From: Pseudomonadota bacterium
GTDB lineage: Bacteria > Pseudomonadota > Gammaproteobacteria > Burkholderiales > Burkholderiaceae_C
NCBI GenBank assembly: GCA_023418355.1
Contig: JAEZZU010000253.1
Coordinates: 1-5,771 of the forward strand
Direction of reading: 5' to 3'
DNA: 5,771 bases
The notes below the pieces were generated by a model. That model worked only from the letters and a program-made list of their open reading frames with translations. It was not told where the DNA came from and did not search any database. This document shows positions 1 through 4,948 of this stretch, one piece after another. Every line of letters begins with the position of its first letter. Position 1 is the first letter of the stretch. The translations under genes and the position numbers were made by a program.

Positions 1-94
1 TGATCAAGGCATTTACAGCATTCAGCATGACAGTCTTTCATTTGCGAGATGCCTGCACATTGGCTGGTGAGGATGCATCTCAACGGCCTCACAG

Positions 95-126
95 CTACGG
101 GATAACCTCTAAGTGATAACCCGTAG
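95..126. repeat. Inverted repeat with internal direct repeat
   Basis: CTACGGG (95-101) and CCCGTAG (120-126) form a perfect 7-bp inverted repeat around an 18-base spacer. Overlapping it, GATAACC occurs twice in direct orientation (101-107 and 115-121), 14 bases apart. It lies in the gene-free leader about 450 bases upstream of the first gene. The role is unknown: it could be a binding site or a weak hairpin belonging to whatever lies to the left. Confidence 0.45.
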
Positions 127-440
127 ACGTAAGTATAAACCACATGCCATTTTTATGTGCAGAGCGCCCGTTGCTCCCGCGCGACGGATGCCCTGCGCCA
201 TGGCTCTCATGCCAGCACTGCGCCTGCGCTTTGCATCGCACTGACGGTGTCTGACCGCGTCGCTTCAGCACCTGCCGCAAGGCTTTTTCCCACCTCAACC
301 GCAGCGATCAGCACTGTCTCTGCTGCTTTTTTCTTCTCCTTCCAGACCACGATTTTTCACCGCGCAATCCGCTTTTTTCGCGGGATCTGCGATGGCTTGC
401 GTCGCAATTTTTAAGGCCGTATTAGGGTTTTCGATTGTAA

Positions 441-467
441 GTTCTAGAACACATATTCAACTAATAT
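441..467. promoter_or_regulatory. Candidate LysR-type operator: palindrome plus T-N11-A dyad
   Basis: GTTCTAGAAC (441-450) is a perfect 10-bp palindrome. Three bases downstream (453-467) lies ATATTCAACTAATAT, two 5-base arms around a 5-base centre, and within it the T at 454 and the A at 466 give the T-N11-A spacing typical of LysR-family sites. It sits 110-137 bases before the hydrolase start, in the only long gene-free region ahead of the operon, and a LysR-type gene ends the cluster. These are visible facts; that the regulator binds here is inference. TAATAT at 462-467 could also act as a -10 element. Confidence 0.4.
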
Positions 468-506
468 CAGCCCCGTACCACGTTCCCCATGACTTGCTTT
501 GCGACA

Positions 507-534
507 AATCAAGCATTGGTTTTCCGTCTTGATT
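507..534. promoter_or_regulatory. Inverted repeat close to the first gene
   Basis: AATCAAG (507-513) and CTTGATT (528-534) are perfect 7-bp arms around a 14-base spacer, 43 bases before the hydrolase ATG. The arms are about two helical turns apart centre to centre (21 bases), which suits a dimeric regulator, or they could pair in the 5' leader of the transcript. No T-tract follows. It could be a second operator in the operon's promoter region. Confidence 0.35.
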
Positions 535-577
535 GCAGGCAAATCTGTCCGCGAAAGCACATATCTGAAAGACCCAT

Positions 578-1408
578 ATGGCAACCCTGACCGAAGAAAA
601 CACAAGCAAACGCATCAAAACCAAGAACTGGGATATCCACTACCACGAGGCAGGTAGCGGTCAGCCGCTGATCCTGGTGCACGGCGGTGGCCCAGGTGCT
701 TCGGGCTGGAGCAACTTCCACCCCAACATTGCTTATCTGGCCGAGCGCTTCCACGTGTTTGCCATCGACCTGCCAGGCTGGGGCAAGTCGCAATCGGTCA
801 CCTACGACAAGCGTGACAACAGCGGCGTCCTGGCCGAGTTCATCGAAACCCTGGGCCTGGGCAAGGTAGCCATCGTGGGCAACTCCATGGGCGGCTCCTC
901 CTGCATCCGTCTGGCCTATGAGCGCCCTGACCTGGTGACCCACCTCATCACCCTGGGCTCCTCTGCCGGCATCCCCAGCATCTTCGACCCCATGGGTCTG
1001 AGCGAAGGCGTGAAGGCGCTGGAAGCTGCGTACTTCGAACCCGGCCCTGACTCCATGCGCAAGTTCATCGCTGCCATGGCTTTTGATACACGCCACGTCA
1101 CCGATGAATTTGTGAACGAGCGCGTGAGCATCCTGCTGTCCCGCCCCGATCACATCGAAGGCTGGAAGAGCGGCCACGGCAAGCCCATGGTGCCAATCGA
1201 CCAGACACGCCTGTCGCAGATCAAGGCTCCAACCCTGCTGATTCACGGCCGTGATGACCGCACCGTGCCATTCACCGCTGGCCTGCACCTGGTGCGCCAG
1301 ATCCCCGATGCCCGTCTGCTGCTGGTGACACGCTGCGGCCACTGGGTACAGCTGGAGCACACCGACGAGTTCAACCGCTCGGTGGCCTCGTTCATCCAGG
1401 GTCACTAA
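578..1408 (+). CDS. Meta-cleavage product hydrolase (alpha/beta-hydrolase, BphD/HsaD-like)
   Basis: This 276-residue protein is a cytosolic C-C bond hydrolase of the family that cleaves ring-opened catechols (2-hydroxy-6-oxo-dienoates) into a 2-hydroxydienoate and a carboxylic acid. The oxyanion-hole region HGGGPGASGW is at 35-44. The nucleophile elbow GNSMGG places the catalytic Ser at 103, the acid is Asp226 in GRDD, and the base is His255 in CGHW. Arg182 in the NER segment matches the conserved substrate-carboxylate Arg of BphD, and Trp256 matches the active-site Trp. Length is normal for the family (about 280). The ATG at 578 is preceded by a modest GAAAGA at 567-572. It is the first gene of the operon, 105 bases before the extradiol dioxygenase that would make its substrate. 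It resembles BphD in its C-terminus (CGHWxQxEHxDEFNR) and HsaD/TesD in chemistry; the exact substrate cannot be read from sequence. Confidence 0.93.
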   Translation: MATLTEENTSKRIKTKNWDIHYHEAGSGQPLILVHGGGPGASGWSNFHPNIAYLAERFHVFAIDLPGWGKSQSVTYDKRDNSGVLAEFIETLGLGKVAIVGNSMGGSSCIRLAYERPDLVTHLITLGSSAGIPSIFDPMGLSEGVKALEAAYFEPGPDSMRKFIAAMAFDTRHVTDEFVNERVSILLSRPDHIEGWKSGHGKPMVPIDQTRLSQIKAPTLLIHGRDDRTVPFTAGLHLVRQIPDARLLLVTRCGHWVQLEHTDEFNRSVASFIQGH

Positions 1409-1423
1409 GCATCAGGCCCCGAA

Positions 1424-1467
1424 CATGCAGCCCGGCAGCGAAAGCATGGAGACATCCGGGCTGCATG
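1424..1467 (+). repeat. Strong intergenic hairpin between hydrolase and dioxygenase
   Basis: CATGCAGCCCGG (1424-1435) and CCGGGCTGCATG (1456-1467) are perfect 12-bp complementary arms with a 20-base loop. It starts 15 bases after the hydrolase stop and ends 46 bases before the dioxygenase start. No run of T follows (next bases CAATTTGG), so it is not a textbook intrinsic terminator. It could be a partial terminator, an mRNA processing or 3'-end-protecting structure that sets different levels of the hydrolase and downstream transcripts, or a protein-binding dyad. Confidence 0.6.
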
Positions 1468-1513
1468 CAATTTGGTTGAAGTCCTGCGCTAGCGCGCCAT
1501 ACAAAGAAATCCA

Positions 1514-2428
1514 ATGATTACGTCGCTTGCATATTTCGGAGCCACCTCTCCCGCCTACAAGGAATGGGAAACATTTGGCCCCACCATCCTGGGCTGCGAA
1601 CTGACTACGCCCGCAAAAGACGGCGCAGTGCGCCTGCGCTTTGACGAACTGTCTTACCGCATGGCCATTCACCCTGGCGAAAAAGACGGCGTGGCCTATT
1701 TCGGCTGGGCTACGCTGGGTGAAGAAAGTGTTCAGCCCATCCTGGAGCGTCTGACGGCTTATGGCATCCGTTTTCAGAAAGCATCCGCCGAAGAAGCGGC
1801 CGAGCGCGATGTCTGTGGCTACTACTGGTTTGTAGACCCCGTTGGCATTCGCCACGAACTGTCCTGGGGCCATATGCGCCCTCGTACACCTTTCCACCCT
1901 GGTCGCGCACTGTCGGGCTTTCGCACCGGCGATCAAGGCCTGGGCCATGTGGTGGTGGCCGTGCCTGAGCTGGAAAAGGCCGACCGTTTCTACCGCGATG
2001 TGATGGGCTTCAACCTGTCCGACACCGTCATCGATGGTCCGATCCACGCCTTCTTCTATCACATCAATGGTCGCCATCACTCGCTGGCCATTGCCCGCTC
2101 TCCCAACCAGCGCGCCGCCTTCCTGCACCTGATGGTGGAAGTGCAGACGCTGGAGGACGTGGGCCGCGCGCTGGATCTGTGTGACACCCACCAGGTGCCC
2201 GTCACCCGCACCCTGGGCTGCCACACCAATGACCAGATGACCTCCTTCTACCTGCAGACGCCATCCAACTTCCGCATGGAGTACGGCTGGGGCGGTCTGG
2301 AGGTGCATGACCTGTGGGAGCCGCGTTACTACGACCGCACCAGCTCATGGGGACACAAGCACCAGCACAAAGAACTGTCTCCGTTTCTGGACATTGAGCC
2401 AGCGGCACAGCCCACTACCTCCGCGTAA
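1514..2428 (+). CDS. Type I extradiol catechol dioxygenase (VOC family, BphC/HsaC/TesB-like)
   Basis: A 304-residue two-domain vicinal-oxygen-chelate ring-cleavage dioxygenase, expected to be Fe(II)-dependent and to open a substituted catechol next to the diol. The N-terminal non-catalytic VOC domain covers about 1-130. The C-terminal catalytic domain begins near 140. The metal ligands can be placed by comparison with BphC: His145 (GLGHVV), His205 (FLHLMVEV) and Glu256 (MEYGW). The second-shell residues also align: His189 in NGRHHSLA, His237 in GCHTND and Tyr246 in SFYLQTP. The family tail motif SSWGHK is present after the catalytic domain. Length is normal (BphC about 298). The ATG at 1514 has only an AAAGAA (1503-1508) in front. 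The gene lies between the hydrolase that would take its product and the hydroxylase that would make its catechol. Substrate specificity (steroid, biaryl, alkylcatechol) is not determinable here. Confidence 0.93.
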   Translation: MITSLAYFGATSPAYKEWETFGPTILGCELTTPAKDGAVRLRFDELSYRMAIHPGEKDGVAYFGWATLGEESVQPILERLTAYGIRFQKASAEEAAERDVCGYYWFVDPVGIRHELSWGHMRPRTPFHPGRALSGFRTGDQGLGHVVVAVPELEKADRFYRDVMGFNLSDTVIDGPIHAFFYHINGRHHSLAIARSPNQRAAFLHLMVEVQTLEDVGRALDLCDTHQVPVTRTLGCHTNDQMTSFYLQTPSNFRMEYGWGGLEVHDLWEPRYYDRTSSWGHKHQHKELSPFLDIEPAAQPTTSA

Positions 2429-2437
2429 TCACTACTT

Positions 2438-2443
2438 AAAGGA
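2438..2443 (+). promoter_or_regulatory. Ribosome binding site of the monooxygenase
   Basis: AAAGGA lies 8 bases before the ATG at 2452. An in-frame TTG at 2446 is only 2 bases from this element, too close for initiation, so the site favours ATG 2452 and a 390-residue product. It is one of the best Shine-Dalgarno matches in the operon. Confidence 0.65.
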
Positions 2444-2451
2444 TTTTGAAG

Positions 2452-3624
2452 ATGCATCCCGTTGTTCAAGGCCTGCAGCAATTGGCAGACCAGGTCGCCC
2501 AGGAAGTCGACGCCAGCGAATCCCGTGGCTATATCACTGACAAGGCCGCACAGCTGCTGCGTGAAGCAGGCGTGATCCGCATGTTGCAACCCAAAGATTT
2601 CGGTGGCGACGAAGCACACCCACGCGAGTTCTACGAAGTGCTGATGGAGCTGACCGCGCGCGCTCCTTCAATCGGCTGGGTCAGCGGTGTGGTTGGTGTA
2701 CACCCCTTTGAATTCGCACAGGCTGACCGCCGCGTGCAGGAAGAAGTCTGGTCTGAAGACAAGGACACCTGGATTGCCTCTCCCTACGCTTTCATTGGTC
2801 GTGCCAAGCGCGTGGAAGGCGGCTTTATCCTGAATGGTCAGTGGCCCTTCTCCTCGGGCACTGACCATTGCGACTGGGTGGTGCTGGGTGGCCGCGCCGA
2901 AGTGGAAGGCGGCGCCGAAAACGAATTCGTGGAAATGCGCCACTTCATCCTGCCCCGCAAGGACTACCAGATCCTGCAGGATTCCTGGCAAGTCATGGGC
3001 CTGTGCGGCACTGGCAGCAAGGACGTGGTCGTGAAGGACGCCTTCGTTCCTGAGTACCGCACCCTGACAGTCAGCGGCCTGAACGCACGCGAGTACGCCA
3101 GCAAGAACCGTCCAGGCAGCGCCCTGTACCAGGTGCCCTTCGACCTGCTGTTCCCTGGCGCGATTGCCGCAGCCACCATCGGGATTGCAGACGGCGTCGT
3201 GCGTCAGTTCTCGGATTATTCGCGCGACCGTGTCTCCCGCATGGGCGTCAAGGCCACGCAGAACCCCTACCACATGTCCGCCCTGGGCGCCGCCATTGCC
3301 GACATCGATGCAGCCAAGCTGCAGGTGCTGACCGACATCACCCACGCCTATGAAGTGGCACAACGCGGCGAGCGCGTCACCGATGCCATGCAGGCCCGTG
3401 CACGTGTGCACCAGGTGCGTGCCGTTCACCGTGCTGCCAATGCTGCATCCAGCGTGTTCAAGAGCGCTGGTGGCAATGCCAACCGCCTCTCCAACCCCAT
3501 CCAGCGCCAGTGGCGTGACCTGTCGGTCGCCATGGGCCACGCATGCAATGTGGAAGATCCTGTGTACGCAGCGTTCGCAGGCTCTCTGTACGGCATCCCC
3601 AAACCAGCCGGCGTGATTATTTAA
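2452..3624 (+). CDS. Flavin-dependent monooxygenase, oxygenase component (acyl-CoA dehydrogenase fold, HsaA/TesA2-like)
   Basis: A 390-residue member of the group D two-component flavin monooxygenases, which have the acyl-CoA dehydrogenase fold and use reduced flavin delivered by a partner reductase to hydroxylate phenols ortho to the hydroxyl. Similarity to HsaA is visible along the chain: the LREAGVIRMLQPKDFGG block (36-52), IGWVSGVVGVHP in the helical domain, WIASPY (from Trp107), WPFSSGTDHCDW in the beta domain (131-142), GLCGTGSKDVVV, and a C-terminal helical domain with IADIDAAK. His363 in MGHACN lies where the active-site His of this subfamily sits (inferred). Length fits HsaA (about 390). 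The ATG at 2452 is chosen over an upstream TTG because of the Shine-Dalgarno spacing. It is 23 bases after the dioxygenase stop, so clearly co-transcribed, and the flavin reductase follows. Other relatives include the C2 component of 4-hydroxyphenylacetate hydroxylase and DszC, but HsaA/TesA2 is the closest match by eye. Confidence 0.9.
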   Translation: MHPVVQGLQQLADQVAQEVDASESRGYITDKAAQLLREAGVIRMLQPKDFGGDEAHPREFYEVLMELTARAPSIGWVSGVVGVHPFEFAQADRRVQEEVWSEDKDTWIASPYAFIGRAKRVEGGFILNGQWPFSSGTDHCDWVVLGGRAEVEGGAENEFVEMRHFILPRKDYQILQDSWQVMGLCGTGSKDVVVKDAFVPEYRTLTVSGLNAREYASKNRPGSALYQVPFDLLFPGAIAAATIGIADGVVRQFSDYSRDRVSRMGVKATQNPYHMSALGAAIADIDAAKLQVLTDITHAYEVAQRGERVTDAMQARARVHQVRAVHRAANAASSVFKSAGGNANRLSNPIQRQWRDLSVAMGHACNVEDPVYAAFAGSLYGIPKPAGVII

Positions 3625-3641
3625 GTTCACACCGCCATCCT

Positions 3642-3676
3642 CCACGCAGGGTGTGGTGCACACCACCCCTGCGCGG
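3642..3676 (+). repeat. Strong intergenic hairpin between monooxygenase and reductase
   Basis: CGCAGGG (3645-3651) pairs with CCCTGCG (3667-3673). After a single bulged T (3652), GTGGT (3653-3657) pairs with ACCAC (3662-3666), leaving a GCAC tetraloop. Beyond an A/C mismatch the outer CC/GG (3642-3643 with 3675-3676) can pair as well. It begins 17 bases after the monooxygenase stop. The downstream sequence (ATGCATTTGATT) has no real T-tract. It may be a leaky terminator, or an RNA processing or stability element that lowers the reductase level relative to the oxygenase, which would suit a two-component enzyme. Confidence 0.6.
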
Positions 3677-3706
3677 ATGCATTTGATTGCCTAGAGTCCT
3701 CTGAAC

Positions 3707-4888
3707 ATGGAAAACATTCAAAGCCACATCGACAGCGACCAGTTTCGTGCGGTGCTTGGCAACTACCCCACCGGTGTGGCTGTTGTCACAGGCCTCGATG
3801 CATCTGGTGAACCCCTGGGAATGGTCGTTGGAACCTTTACCTCGGTTTCACTCAACCCTCCGCTGGTCGCTTTTCTGCCCATGAAGACCTCGCGCACATT
3901 CAACATGCTGCGCGAAGCTTCGGATCGTTTCTGCATCAATATTCTGGCTGCAGACCAGGAAAACATTTGCCGCAATCTGGCTGCCCCGGGCGAGCGCAAG
4001 TTTGATGCTGTGAAGTGGCACCCCAGCCCACTGGGCAACCCCATCATCGATGGTGTGGTGGCCTGGATTGACTGTACCTATGCCAACGTTGTGGATGGCG
4101 GCGACCACTTCATCGTGCTGGGTGCAGTGGAGCATCTGGACCTGCAGCGCGATGCTCTGCCTCTACTGTTCTTCCAACGTGGCTATGGCCGTTTTTCCAC
4201 AGGCCCTCTGATGCTGGGCAATGATCGCGACGTGCTCCAGGCAGTACGCCTTGCAGAGCAGGCCCGCGAAGAAATTGAAACCCTTGCGCAGGAGCTGGAA
4301 GTGGGCTGCAGCATCGTAGCTGCCGCTGGCTCAGACTCCATTTATGTAGCTGTGGCAGACCATTCGGCAGCGCAGCGTGGCAATAACCGCCTGGGTGTGC
4401 GTGCGCCATTGATTCCTCCGCTGGGTGCTCTGTTCATTGACAGCAGCAATGCCATTTCTGAATCGGCCTGGCTGTCTCGTCTGGGCAAGTGCAGCCCTGA
4501 AACCCGTGCCCGTGCACAAGAGCAGCTGCAGCGCGTACGCCAGCGTGGCTGGTCCATCTCCCTGATGGGTGCTCCAGCACACGAGCTGGAAAATGCCCTG
4601 GAGCTGTATTCCTGCCCCCACCGTACCCCGGAACAAGAGCGCCGCTTTCTGGCAACGGTTGCGAACATGTTCGAGATGCATGAGCCCGAACACATCGAGC
4701 ACGCACAAACCTACGATGTGCTGCACCTGACTGTGCCGATCAAACATGCCAATGGTGAAACGCTGCTGGCACTGCGTCTGAGCGAGCTGCCACCCGCAAT
4801 GTCTGGCGAACAGGTGTACGCCTATTTGCAGAAGCTGCAAAACATTGCAGCACGCGTGGAAGCCAGGATTTCTGGTCTTTCGGAATGA
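3707..4888 (+). CDS. Flavin reductase fused to an IclR effector-like domain (reductase component of the monooxygenase)
   Basis: This 393-residue protein is about twice the length of ordinary HsaB-type reductases (about 170-190). Residues 10-165 are a flavin reductase domain that would reduce FMN or FAD with NAD(P)H: FRAVLGNYPTGVAVVT (13-28), GMVVGTFTSVSLNPP (38-52) and the GGDHF motif (131-135, with His134). Residues about 180-390 resemble the ligand-binding domain of IclR regulators: an opening helix LAEQAREEIETLAQEL, the strand segment SIVAAAGSDSIYVAV, APLIPPLGALFID (233-245, the usual LPxHxTALGKALLA position), VRQRGWSI (277-284), and VPIKHANGETLLALRLS (343-359) plus a final helix. The part from 285 to 338 is longer than in typical IclR proteins. 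No helix-turn-helix is present. A stop at 3692-3694 in frame upstream makes ATG 3707 the first start; the Shine-Dalgarno sequence is weak (AGAG). By analogy with the C1 reductase of Acinetobacter 4-hydroxyphenylacetate hydroxylase, whose MarR-like C-terminal domain controls activity, this domain may sense the aromatic substrate. Confidence 0.88.
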   Translation: MENIQSHIDSDQFRAVLGNYPTGVAVVTGLDASGEPLGMVVGTFTSVSLNPPLVAFLPMKTSRTFNMLREASDRFCINILAADQENICRNLAAPGERKFDAVKWHPSPLGNPIIDGVVAWIDCTYANVVDGGDHFIVLGAVEHLDLQRDALPLLFFQRGYGRFSTGPLMLGNDRDVLQAVRLAEQAREEIETLAQELEVGCSIVAAAGSDSIYVAVADHSAAQRGNNRLGVRAPLIPPLGALFIDSSNAISESAWLSRLGKCSPETRARAQEQLQRVRQRGWSISLMGAPAHELENALELYSCPHRTPEQERRFLATVANMFEMHEPEHIEHAQTYDVLHLTVPIKHANGETLLALRLSELPPAMSGEQVYAYLQKLQNIAARVEARISGLSE

Positions 4889-4904
4889 TCCACAGCGCTT
4901 TCGC

Positions 4905-4916
4905 AGTCTCAAGACT
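4905..4916. promoter_or_regulatory. Short palindrome upstream of the LysR gene
   Basis: AGTCT (4905-4909) and AGACT (4912-4916) are inverted around CA, in the 60-base spacer between the reductase stop and the regulator start, 32 bases before the ATG. It could be an autoregulatory site or a chance dyad; it has no clear sequence match to the dyads in the operon leader. Confidence 0.2.
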
Positions 4917-4937
4917 TGCCGTGCAGCGCCAAGGTAT

Positions 4938-4941
4938 GGAG
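4938..4941 (+). promoter_or_regulatory. Ribosome binding site of the LysR gene
   Basis: GGAG lies 7 bases before the ATG at 4949. Nearby ATGs at 4936 and 4944 are in other frames, and the protein from 4949 starts with the usual LysR N-terminus (MDICQLRSFVAVAEAGS), so this site and start agree. Confidence 0.6.
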
Positions 4942-4948
4942 TGATGGC

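Larger units (their letters stand above)
1..577. other. Leader region without a convincing gene
   Basis: No supported gene lies in the first 577 bases. The left edge has a + frame open from base 3 to a TGA at 114-116, ending in the residues HSYGITSK; it could be the tail of an upstream gene but I do not recognise it. A possible 85-codon + frame (157-414) gives a Ser/Ala/Phe-rich sequence with no motif and no Shine-Dalgarno sequence. The stretch from about 326 to 345 is strongly pyrimidine-rich on the + strand. Between about 415 and 577 the sequence becomes AT-richer and holds the dyads listed separately, which is what one expects of the operon's promoter region. No clear sigma-70 promoter with both good -35 and -10 hexamers is visible; TAATAT at 462-467 is the best -10-like hexamer and has a poor -35, as is common in activator-dependent promoters. 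Confidence 0.6.

Noticed and set aside
95..298. 67-codon minus strand open frame in the leader
   Set aside because: No family resemblance and no ribosome site; composition looks random.
388..412. Terminator-like TGCGA/TCGCA stem followed by ATTTTT
   Set aside because: Stem of only 5 bp with a 9-base loop and no convincing gene ahead of it; too weak to call.
157..414. 85-codon + strand open frame in the leader
   Set aside because: Low-complexity Ser/Ala/Phe composition, no recognisable motif, no Shine-Dalgarno sequence before the ATG; reads like non-coding sequence.
200..430. Possible frameshifted remnant on the minus strand (two adjacent frames rich in Ala, Lys and Glu, e.g. AAETVLIAAVEVGKSLAAGA)
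   Set aside because: The helical, charged composition is suggestive, but no start codon, no recognised family and a frame change would be needed; not strong enough to call a pseudogene.
494..522. TTGCTT (494-499) as a -35 element
   Set aside because: No acceptable -10 hexamer at 16-18 bases downstream.
509..1405. 298-codon minus strand open frame antisense to the hydrolase
   Set aside because: Shadow frame caused by GC-rich third positions; the + strand protein has an intact catalytic triad and the minus product has no motif.
1412..2308. 298-codon minus strand open frame antisense to the dioxygenase
   Set aside because: Shadow of a well-supported extradiol dioxygenase; the equal length to the previous one is coincidence.
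2668..3666. 332-codon minus strand open frame antisense to the monooxygenase
   Set aside because: Shadow frame; no recognisable protein family.
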